NCBI RefSeq assembly: GCF_000939975.1
Contig: NZ_LK391969.1
Coordinates: 1,619,953-1,683,952 of the forward strand
DNA length: 64,000 nucleotides
Reading direction: 5' to 3'
Source: Pseudomonas saudimassiliensis
GTDB taxonomy: Bacteria; Pseudomonadota; Gammaproteobacteria; Pseudomonadales; Pseudomonadaceae
A program made the translations under genes and the position numbers. Numbering within the stretch: the first letter of the stretch is position 1; each line of letters opens with the position of its first letter. Below, in pieces: positions 57,686-64,000 of this stretch. A model generated the notes under the pieces. The model had not been told where the DNA came from and searched no databases. It saw nothing but the letters and a program-made list of their open reading frames with translations.

Positions 57686-58840
57686 ATGTCCGAACCGACG
57701 AAACAGGATTGGGACCCCCGATCCGATGCCGTACTACGTGACCAGCGTGCCGCCTACGACGCCATGCGCGAGGCTTGCCCCGTCGCGCACAGCGACTATG
57801 CCGGCTGGAGCCTGTTCCGCCACGCCGATGTGAGCCGGGTCCTGCTGGATCACCAGAGCTTCAGCAACCGGGTATCCCGGCACGTTTCCGTGCCCAACGG
57901 CATGGACCCGCCCGACCATACCCCTTACCGGAAGATCATCGAGCCCTACTTCGGGCCCGCGCACATGGCTGAATTCGAGCCCATCTGCCGGGAAATTGCC
58001 GACGACCTCGCGCGCAGCACCCTGCACCAGGACGCCATCGAGCTGATGAGCGAGTTTGCCCAGCCCTTCGCACTGCGTATCCAATGCGCCTTCATGGGTT
58101 GGCCGCTGAGCCTGCAGGAAACCCTGTTGAGCTGGGCCAACCGCAATGCCCAGGCGACCCTGACCCGTGACCGCGTGGCGCTCGGCCAACTGGCCGAGGA
58201 GTTCGACTGCCTGATCGCAGAGCAACTGAGGGTCCGGCGCCAGGCGGGAACCAGCGCCGACGAAGATGTCACCAGCGCCTTGATGCACGAGCAGGTCGAC
58301 GGCCGGCCGCTGACCGACCAGGAAATCGCCAGCATCCTGCGCAACTGGACCGTCGGCGAAGTCGGCACCATTGCCGCATCGGTGGGCATCCTGGCGCAGT
58401 TCCTGGCTGCCAATCCCGATGTCCAGCAACAGCTGCGGGCCGATCCCGAGCTCCTGTGGCAAGCCAATGACGAGATCCTGCGCATCCACGGCCCGCTGGT
58501 GGATAACCGTCGACGCACCACCTGTCCGGTGGAGCTGGGCGGTCGGCGGATCGAGGCCGGGCAGCCCATCACCATCAACTGGGTCGCGGCCAACCGTGAC
58601 CCGGCAGTCTTCGTCGAGCCGGAACGCTTTTCACTGGACCGGGACCCCTCGCTGAACCTGCTCTATGGCGCCGGTGTCCATGTCTGCCCCGGGGCGCCCC
58701 TGGCGCGCATGGAACTGGTGATCATCATGCGCAGCCTGTTGCAGCTCAGTCGCGAGCTGCAGTTGATCGCCGACCAGCCTGCGGTACTGGCCACCTACCC
58801 CACCAGCGGTTACGCCAGTCTACCCCTGCGCCTGCGCTGA
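57686..58840 (+). CDS. Cytochrome P450 with atypical I-helix
   Basis: A 384-residue soluble bacterial P450. The ExxR pair is E263/R266. The heme loop YGAGVHVCPG has the thiolate ligand Cys334, with Tyr in place of the usual Phe. The I-helix region (residues 221-234) reads WTVGEVGTIAASVG: where most P450s have AGxE/D-T, the acid/threonine pair is replaced by Val226-Gly227, with Glu shifted to 225 and Thr at 228. This suggests altered oxygen activation or a different reaction, such as peroxygenase or NO chemistry (inference). No ferredoxin or reductase gene is adjacent. The promoter has a perfect ANR box. Its stop is 6 bases from the convergent adenylation-like gene. Confidence 0.93.
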   Translation: MSEPTKQDWDPRSDAVLRDQRAAYDAMREACPVAHSDYAGWSLFRHADVSRVLLDHQSFSNRVSRHVSVPNGMDPPDHTPYRKIIEPYFGPAHMAEFEPICREIADDLARSTLHQDAIELMSEFAQPFALRIQCAFMGWPLSLQETLLSWANRNAQATLTRDRVALGQLAEEFDCLIAEQLRVRRQAGTSADEDVTSALMHEQVDGRPLTDQEIASILRNWTVGEVGTIAASVGILAQFLAANPDVQQQLRADPELLWQANDEILRIHGPLVDNRRRTTCPVELGGRRIEAGQPITINWVAANRDPAVFVEPERFSLDRDPSLNLLYGAGVHVCPGAPLARMELVIIMRSLLQLSRELQLIADQPAVLATYPTSGYASLPLRLR

Positions 58841-58846
58841 GTTGGC

Positions 58847-60181
58847 TCACTGCCGCCCCCGCGGCGCTAACCCACGAGCGCCGCCCTCCGCGGCCACTTC
58901 CACATAGCCCACCAGGCAGGCGCCAGCTCCGGCGCCCTGCTGATTCATCCGCGCCGCCAGCTGCCGCAGGCCGGATTCCAGATCACCCAGCTCGATACGG
59001 AAGCCGCACAGCCGGTTCGGCTTCTCCAGCGGCCCCAGATAGTGGAAACCGTCCCAGCCCTGCTTGCGCACGCGGATCCCGGTGCGGCGCACCTGTCGGC
59101 CACACCACTGCACGGGCGCCCCTGCATCGCGAACCAGCGCTGGCTCATCGCACTCGATACAGAGTTCACCCACGCCGCCCACGGCAACGTCGCCACCTTC
59201 CGCATCCAGCACCCAATGCCGGTAACCGTCCAGGCTCTGCCCCAGGTGCAGGCTGCGCTCCGCCAGCGGAAAGCTCACCCGGCGCATCATCGACCAACCG
59301 ACGGTAGCCGTCGTGCCATAGCAGTTCCATAATTGCCCGACACAATCCTGCAGGTGGGTGGCAAGGGCGAGATCCGGCCCGGTCCCGGAGCAGAGCGCCA
59401 CCAGCCCACGGTGGCCACGCCAACCCGCCTTCAACAATCGCCGCCAGAAACCGGGGCTGCCCTGCAGGGTGTTAAGGTCGGGCCGACGCCGCAGCAAGGC
59501 AGCCAGCTCCACGGGTTTATCACGCAGGTCGCTGGATACGATTTCCACATAACCCCCTACCCATAGCGGGCCCAGCCATTCCAATAGGCCCTCCACCTCT
59601 GTCAATGCGGTTACCGCCAGCCAGCGGCTTCCGGCACAGGCCTCCATTCGCTCGGTCACGCGGTGCAGGTAGCTGGCCAGCGCGCGCCGGGTAAGGGTGA
59701 CATCACCACGTCCACCGCCTGCCCCGGGCAATATGCAGACCGGCAGCCGATGGTGCAGCTCAGGCCAGGGCAGATCATCTCGCCCACCGGGGCGCAGGCC
59801 ATGTACCGGTACCGGAAAGACGCCCCGGGTCGGTACGCTCATCACGATCAATTGCACATCCAGGCGGCGGATCAGGGCCTGCAATCGCGGCAACGGTAGA
59901 TCCGGTGCCAAGGGAACGAAGCACATGCCGGCGCGAATACAGCCGAGCATGGTGGCCAGCAGCTCCGCTGAACGTTCCAGATACAGGCCAACACGATCCC
60001 CCGGCCCTAACCCCCGCTCCATCAACTGCGCCGCGATATGAGCAGCGCGCTCGGCGAGCCGACGGTAATCCCAGCGTTCACCGTCCCACCCCAGCGCCAC
60101 CAGCTCAGCCTGTTGCCGGCACATGGCGGCCAGGTGCGTACCCAGGCCGGACGCGCCGGATGGTTCATCGATGCGGCTCAT
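58847..60181 (-). CDS. Degenerate stand-alone adenylation (AMP-binding) domain protein
   Basis: A 444-residue ANL-superfamily protein resembling NRPS adenylation domains: it has ALGWDGERWDYRRLAERAAHIA, GPGDRVGLYLERSAELLATMLG and AGMCFVPLAPDLP. The catalytic motifs are eroded. The P-loop is ILPGAGGGRGDVTL without the conserved SGTTGxPKG lysine pattern. The A5 motif is YGTTATVG without Glu, the TGD motif reads RRTGIRV, and the C-terminal lysine domain is reduced. GFRIELGDLE remains. No carrier domain is attached. A clear Fur box lies 45 bases upstream, so iron limitation should induce it. Possible roles are ligand sensing, a chaperone-like partner, or a decayed siderophore gene. Confidence 0.82.
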   Translation of the reverse strand: MSRIDEPSGASGLGTHLAAMCRQQAELVALGWDGERWDYRRLAERAAHIAAQLMERGLGPGDRVGLYLERSAELLATMLGCIRAGMCFVPLAPDLPLPRLQALIRRLDVQLIVMSVPTRGVFPVPVHGLRPGGRDDLPWPELHHRLPVCILPGAGGGRGDVTLTRRALASYLHRVTERMEACAGSRWLAVTALTEVEGLLEWLGPLWVGGYVEIVSSDLRDKPVELAALLRRRPDLNTLQGSPGFWRRLLKAGWRGHRGLVALCSGTGPDLALATHLQDCVGQLWNCYGTTATVGWSMMRRVSFPLAERSLHLGQSLDGYRHWVLDAEGGDVAVGGVGELCIECDEPALVRDAGAPVQWCGRQVRRTGIRVRKQGWDGFHYLGPLEKPNRLCGFRIELGDLESGLRQLAARMNQQGAGAGACLVGYVEVAAEGGARGLAPRGRQ

Positions 60182-60225
60182 GCTTCCCCCTCGGCCGAAT
60201 GGATGCCCGGCACGATCAAAACACT

Positions 60226-60246
60226 AAATGAGAACGATTAACATTT
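60226..60246. promoter_or_regulatory. Fur box upstream of the adenylation-like gene
   Basis: AAATGAGAACGATTAACATTT fits the 19-bp Fur consensus GATAATGATAATCATTATC, with the ATGAGAAC/GATTAACAT halves seen in many Pseudomonas iron-regulated promoters. It sits 45 bases before the start at 60181, over the expected promoter. Confidence 0.75.
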
Positions 60247-60355
60247 GTAATGAGAAGGTAGCGCTACTTGATGCACTCGTCAAATACGCGCGGAGCTTTC
60301 AATAATCAGGGACGCGAACGCGGACGGAAGAAGCGCGGGCAAACGCAGGGGGAAA

Positions 60356-60380
60356 GCTGGTCACCGGGGCGGTGACCAGC
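60356..60380 (-). terminator. Terminator of the DUF4870 gene
   Basis: GCTGGTCACC (60356-60365) pairs perfectly with GGTGACCAGC (60371-60380) around a five-base loop. On the minus strand it is followed by TTTCCCCC, and it starts 6 bases after the DUF4870 stop. Confidence 0.8.
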
Positions 60381-60386
60381 CAGCTA

Positions 60387-60764
60387 CTACTTGATCAATC
60401 GCAGGCAGAAGGGATAGCGGTAGGTCTTGCCCTCGTTGGCCTTGATCGCGGCGATGATCATCAGCACGATGGCGCCGATGCCCACCACCCAGATCATCAG
60501 AAAGCCGATGGCGATGATCATCAACAGAAAGCAGACCAGCACGGCAATCGCCACCGTGATCTGGAAGTTGAGCGCCTCCTTGCCCTGATCATCAACGAAG
60601 GGATGCAGGTCCTTCTTCATCTGCCAGATAATCAGCGGGCCGATAAGACTGCCGATCACCGGAATGAAATACCCGAGAAACCCGGCCAGGTGGGCGATCA
60701 TCGCCCATAGCCGGGCATCCTTATCTGGCTCCTGCATCTGGATGAGAGGCTCATCGTCAAGCAT
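60387..60764 (-). CDS. DUF4870 (Tic20-like) membrane protein
   Basis: A 125-residue protein with an acidic N-terminus and three hydrophobic segments. The core LWAMIAHLAGFLGYFIPVIGSLIGPLIIWQMKK and HPFVDDQGKEALNFQI are diagnostic of DUF4870. The last two helices are at about residues 68-108. Function is unknown. An AAGGAGC site precedes the ATG, and a clean terminator follows. Confidence 0.9.
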   Translation of the reverse strand: MLDDEPLIQMQEPDKDARLWAMIAHLAGFLGYFIPVIGSLIGPLIIWQMKKDLHPFVDDQGKEALNFQITVAIAVLVCFLLMIIAIGFLMIWVVGIGAIVLMIIAAIKANEGKTYRYPFCLRLIK

Positions 60765-60846
60765 GCTCGCTGCTCCTTATATCAGAAGGTAACCATATCT
60801 GATGTCAGGATAGCCGAACGTGTGCGCTGAGCCTACGCCAGGTAGA

Positions 60847-61248
60847 TCAGGGAATGGTAAAGAGCACCTTCACCTGATCGTTGATCGCAGCGCTGTCGAC
60901 ATAACCGATGGCTTTGGCATCGCTGGCAACCTTGGCAATCACGGCGGCGTCGCCCTCGACCGCAGCCAGCGGCTGGCCTTTACCGGTAAAGATCAGGCTG
61001 GACCAGTAGGCGTTGAGCTGGGACTCGTTCTTGTTGGTAATGACGCTGTAGAACCTCTCCTTGGCCGGCGTCCAGCCGTTGTGGTCGATAGCGGTCAGGG
61101 ACTTGTCCTTGCCGAGAAACAGGTTCGCGACTTCGGCCTGGGACGGTGCAGCTGACGCCGCCGGGTTGACGATAACAGCGACTTCGGCCTGGGCCAGGCC
61201 GGCGGTAGCCAGCAAGGCAGCGATGACAGAGCGGGAAAACATGTTCAT
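60847..61248 (-). CDS. Small PstS-like periplasmic binding-domain protein
   Basis: A 133-residue exported protein (signal cleavage near LAQAEV, about residue 21). The mature part holds the fold seen in phosphate-ABC-type binding proteins (PBP-like) but only one lobe: AEVANLFLGKDKSLTAIDHNGW, then FYSVITNKNESQLNAYWSSLIFTG and AIGYVDSAAIND. It is too short for a full two-lobe PstS (about 320). No ABC transporter is adjacent. It follows the barrel gene by 11 bases in a chemoreceptor-barrel-binding protein operon, so it may deliver or sense an oxyanion there (inference). Confidence 0.85.
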   Translation of the reverse strand: MNMFSRSVIAALLATAGLAQAEVAVIVNPAASAAPSQAEVANLFLGKDKSLTAIDHNGWTPAKERFYSVITNKNESQLNAYWSSLIFTGKGQPLAAVEGDAAVIAKVASDAKAIGYVDSAAINDQVKVLFTIP

Positions 61249-61259
61249 CTGGTTGCTCC

Positions 61260-62372
61260 TCAGAATACGAAGTCGATGCCGACGCTGAAAATATCGCCGT
61301 CATAGGTGGGCTGGGGAATACCGAAGAGTTGGTTCATGGCCAGGTCCGTGAAGTATTCGGTGCCTGTTTTGACGAATACACCATGGGCCTCGTTAGAGGT
61401 GTCCACACGCTTGTATTCGCCCTTGAGCGTGACATTGGGCAACAAGCTGTAATTCAGACCGTAGGTCCAGGACACCTGGCGTCCACCGCTCTGTTCATCA
61501 AGCTGTGCATAGGTGACATGGGGCAGGAAGTCGCCAAAACGACGGCCGCCCATCATGTAGAAGGCGTTCTTGGTGGGTATCACGCCCTCTACCACCAGAC
61601 GGGTAGCCTCGTGGGAAGTGATCCAGGTACCATTGTCATATTGGTAGCCCAGGGAGGTAAACTTGCCCTTGGTGCCATCCAGCGTCGTTCTCAAGATGCC
61701 GTCAAGCGTCAGGTCAGCTTCGCTGTAGCTCAAGCGCAGCGTGCCGTAATCGTTGGTCTCAAGCGCGACACTGGATCCGGCGATCTTCCGGTAGTCCATG
61801 TCTTCGGTCGTGTCGTAGAAGAAATAGTCGCTGTTAAGCGCCTGGCCGACGTTCGCCTGCACGCTCAGATTGCCGAAGCTCAGCGGTAGCGTGTAGATAA
61901 AGTCCACGCCTTCATAGCTACTGATCTGAACTTGGTGATAAACCTCATCGGGCAGGCGGATCCAAGGGTAGGTGAATCCGACATCAAGCGCTTCCGAGTA
62001 CATATAAACCGGGTTGCGCAGGCGCCCTGCACGCAATACCAGGCGGTCGGTTGCCTGGTAGGAGAGATAGAACCACTCCAGATTCACGTCCCAGCTATCA
62101 TGCTGCGCCTTGGCTATGACTTGCGCTGTCAGGGTGAGGTCGTCGGTCACGCCATAGCGCAACTGGCCACCCAGCTTGGAGAGCTCGTCGAAGCGCCACG
62201 AATCCGTGGTCTGTCCATTGATACCGTAACTGCGCCCGTCGTGCTCGCCGCCTAAATAGGTCATGCCAAGGGTACCGAAGCCATTCAGGCGATAATCGCC
62301 CTGCTCGAGGGCGAACGCGGGCGCAGCGGCGAGGCATGCCACTGCCAAGCCGAGAAGTCGTGGTGCAAACAT
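61260..62372 (-). CDS. Outer-membrane beta-barrel porin-like protein
   Basis: A 370-residue protein. A signal peptide (cleavage at AFALEQ, about residue 21) is followed by alternating strands with aromatic girdles and a C-terminal phenylalanine (GIDFVF). I do not recognise a characterised family beyond porin-like. ATG 62372 follows a CAGGAGCA site; an upstream in-frame ATG at 62654 lies in the chemoreceptor gene and is rejected. It is 22 bases downstream of the chemoreceptor gene and 11 bases upstream of the PstS-like gene. Confidence 0.83.
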   Translation of the reverse strand: MFAPRLLGLAVACLAAAPAFALEQGDYRLNGFGTLGMTYLGGEHDGRSYGINGQTTDSWRFDELSKLGGQLRYGVTDDLTLTAQVIAKAQHDSWDVNLEWFYLSYQATDRLVLRAGRLRNPVYMYSEALDVGFTYPWIRLPDEVYHQVQISSYEGVDFIYTLPLSFGNLSVQANVGQALNSDYFFYDTTEDMDYRKIAGSSVALETNDYGTLRLSYSEADLTLDGILRTTLDGTKGKFTSLGYQYDNGTWITSHEATRLVVEGVIPTKNAFYMMGGRRFGDFLPHVTYAQLDEQSGGRQVSWTYGLNYSLLPNVTLKGEYKRVDTSNEAHGVFVKTGTEYFTDLAMNQLFGIPQPTYDGDIFSVGIDFVF

Positions 62373-62394
62373 TGAGTAGTGCTCCTGATAAAGA

Positions 62395-64000
62395 TTAAAT
62401 GCGGAACTGGGCAGTGGCTGCGCGCAAGTGATCATGGGTACTGACCAGTTGTTCGCCGAGGCGCGCGGTAGCCTCTGCTCCGTTGGCGGTTGCTTGGGCG
62501 TCCTGCTGCAACACTTGGGTTTCTTGTTGGATGGAGTTCGACAGACCGATCTGCTCCTGGGTATGGCGGGCGATACCGGCGTTGAACTCGTTAATGCGGT
62601 TGACGGCGCTGGTGATGGCTTCCAGCAGTTGGGTCGCTTCGATGGAGCGATCAATGCTCTGCCGGGATTTTTCCCCGTTGGCGGTCATGATAGAAAGTAC
62701 GGCGTTCGCGCTGTTCTGCAGGCGCTGGATGATGTGCTGGATCTCCGCGGTCGAACTGGCGGTTTTCTGCGCCAGGTTGCGCACTTCATCGGCAACCACG
62801 GCGAATCCCCGCCCTTGTTCGCCCGCCCGGGCCGCTTCGATGGCCGCGTTGAGCGCCAGCAGGTTGGTCTGATCGGCGATGCTGCGAATCACCGTGAGCA
62901 CCGAGCCAACTTCCTGGGTTTCCTCTTCCAGCTGGGCCATCGACCGCACCGCATCCATGACGCTACTGCCCAGGTCGGCAATGCTGTCGGACAGGCTGTC
63001 GATATGTACCCGTGCGGTACTGGCCTGCTGCGTCGCCGCCTGGGCTTCATCAGAGGCCTGGCGTGAACGCTGTGCCACGTCCTGAATGCGATCCGTCATG
63101 GTCAGGATATCGCGGCTGATCGAATCCGTATGGCGCTGCTGGGAACGGGCATTTTCCTCTGCGCTCTGTGTCACGCGGTACAACTCTTTCGATACCTCGC
63201 CAAGGGGGCTCGCAGCGTGGACCGTCTGGCCGATGGTGCCCTGGAGTTTGCCCAGAAAAGCGTTGAACAATTTGATCATGGTGCCGATTTCATCGGACGA
63301 CTCCCCGGTCACCCGCTTGGTCAGGTCACCATCGCCGCTGGCAATCGACTCCAGGGAGCGGATAACACCGCGCACGTTCTGCATGATGCTGCGAGTGACC
63401 ACCAGCGCGCCGGTACCGGTTACCAGCAGCAGTATCACGCACAACAGGATACCCAGGCGGGTGGTGTCGGCGTTGGTTTCGCGGGCGGTGACCAAGGTCT
63501 GTTTGAAATCGCCGTAGGCGTTCTGCCGGAACTGGCTTGCCAACTGCTGCGCCTGCGCTAGATCCGCTGCCATGCGCTCGAGGCTGGGGCGCAGCTCATC
63601 AAAGGAAACCTCCCCGGTAATCATCGAGCGAGAGGCAGACAGGGCGTTAACACCGTAGCGGGAAATTGCACCGCGCCAGGCGCGCAGCTCCTGCAGGCGC
63701 TGGGCCTCCTCACTGAGCAGCTGTTCAGCGCTCTGCAGATCAGCCTCAACACCTGCCAATACCTCGGACGCCTCGTCCAGCATGTCTGCTTCACCAGCGG
63801 TGACGGCGTTGTTGAGCAGACCGGGCAGTCGTGAAAACTGGAAGATGGCGGCGTCGGCCTTTTCCAGCGTGGGATAGTGCTGGTCTTCCAGCGCCAGCAG
63901 GCGCGCGTCCGTCGCGGCCAGCTGCAACGAGGTGTAAGACACGTATAACACCAGACCCAACAATGCGAGCGCAGGGGCGAGGGCCAACTTATATCCGAGC
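62395..64000 (-). CDS. Methyl-accepting chemotaxis protein (5' end off the window)
   Basis: At least 535 residues are visible; the reading frame stays open to the right edge with [20 protein letters not shown], so the true start lies beyond 64000. TM1 is at that end, a roughly 155-residue helical periplasmic sensor follows, then TM2 ([20 protein letters not shown]). A HAMP domain comes next ([17 protein letters not shown]), and last the cytoplasmic signalling domain with the hairpin tip [37 protein letters not shown]. No CheR tether pentapeptide is seen at the C-terminus. It leads the operon with the barrel and PstS-like genes. Confidence 0.93.
   Translation of the reverse strand, partial: LGYKLALAPALALLGLVLYVSYTSLQLAATDARLLALEDQHYPTLEKADAAIFQFSRLPGLLNNAVTAGEADMLDEASEVLAGVEADLQSAEQLLSEEAQRLQELRAWRGAISRYGVNALSASRSMITGEVSFDELRPSLERMAADLAQAQQLASQFRQNAYGDFKQTLVTARETNADTTRLGILLCVILLLVTGTGALVVTRSIMQNVRGVIRSLESIASGDGDLTKRVTGESSDEIGTMIKLFNAFLGKLQGTIGQTVHAASPLGEVSKELYRVTQSAEENARSQQRHTDSISRDILTMTDRIQDVAQRSRQASDEAQAATQQASTARVHIDSLSDSIADLGSSVMDAVRSMAQLEEETQEVGSVLTVIRSIADQTNLLALNAAIEAARAGEQGRGFAVVADEVRNLAQKTASSTAEIQHIIQRLQNSANAVLSIMTANGEKSRQSIDRSIEATQLLEAITSAVNRINEFNAGIARHTQEQIGLSNSIQQETQVLQQDAQATANGAEATARLGEQLVSTHDHLRAATAQFRI

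Noticed and set aside
62373..62654. Longer start for the porin-like gene
   Set aside because: It falls within the chemoreceptor gene; the signal peptide begins at 62372 after a good ribosome site.

Overview
The window is a GC-rich (roughly 60-65%) bacterial chromosome segment from a gammaproteobacterium of the Pseudomonas / Halopseudomonas type. The evidence is lineage-typical genes and gene blocks: crc next to pyrE, coaBC-dut-algC-argB, an OprD-family porin, a DesA-type desaturase, and the ftsY / paired M16 peptidase / rsmD / coaD / ferredoxin / ggt / mutM neighbourhood. I see no rRNA, tRNA, CRISPR array, prophage or insertion sequence. No gene-free stretch reaches 300 bases; the longest (3873-4149) holds a large compound inverted repeat.

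Layout. 1-11.6 kb: housekeeping block with the start of ftsY, two M16 peptidase-like genes, rsmD, coaD, a 2[4Fe-4S] ferredoxin, ggt, a Na/phosphate symporter, mutM, an uncharacterised membrane protein and a hotdog thioesterase. 11.7-26.6 kb: fatty-acid / acyl-CoA catabolism with a 3-hydroxyacyl-CoA dehydrogenase, thiolase, thioesterase, crotonase, acyl-CoA ligase, IclR regulator, FadB-like bifunctional enzyme, two acyl-CoA dehydrogenases and the electron-transfer flavoprotein genes etfBA. Related palindromes lie upstream of the dehydrogenase/thiolase pair, the ligase and the FadB-like gene, suggesting one IclR regulon. etfB carries an in-frame 132-bp tandem duplication, and the 3' end of etfA is followed by a 180-bp tandem copy.

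26.8-45.4 kb: tRNA hydroxylation protein, uppP, copper TonB receptor with a DUF2946 protein, a membrane diguanylate cyclase, a 2-oxoacid dehydrogenase E1alpha/E1beta/E2 operon, a RarD-like permease, a ybgA-like gene with photolyase, an OprD-type porin, an arsRCHB arsenic operon and a fatty-acid desaturase. 45.5-57.5 kb: a sorbosone-dehydrogenase-like lipoprotein, an M23 peptidase, rpmB-rpmG, radC, coaBC-dut-algC-argB, pyrE and crc.

57.5-64 kb is the most unusual part. A cytochrome P450 without the usual I-helix acid/threonine pair lies behind a perfect ANR/FNR-type box. It converges on a degenerate stand-alone adenylation-domain protein that lies behind a clear Fur box. Beyond these are a DUF4870 membrane protein and a compact chemoreceptor / outer-membrane barrel / small phosphate-binding-like protein operon that runs off the right edge.

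All functional calls come from reading the sequence and recalling family features. No database search was run.
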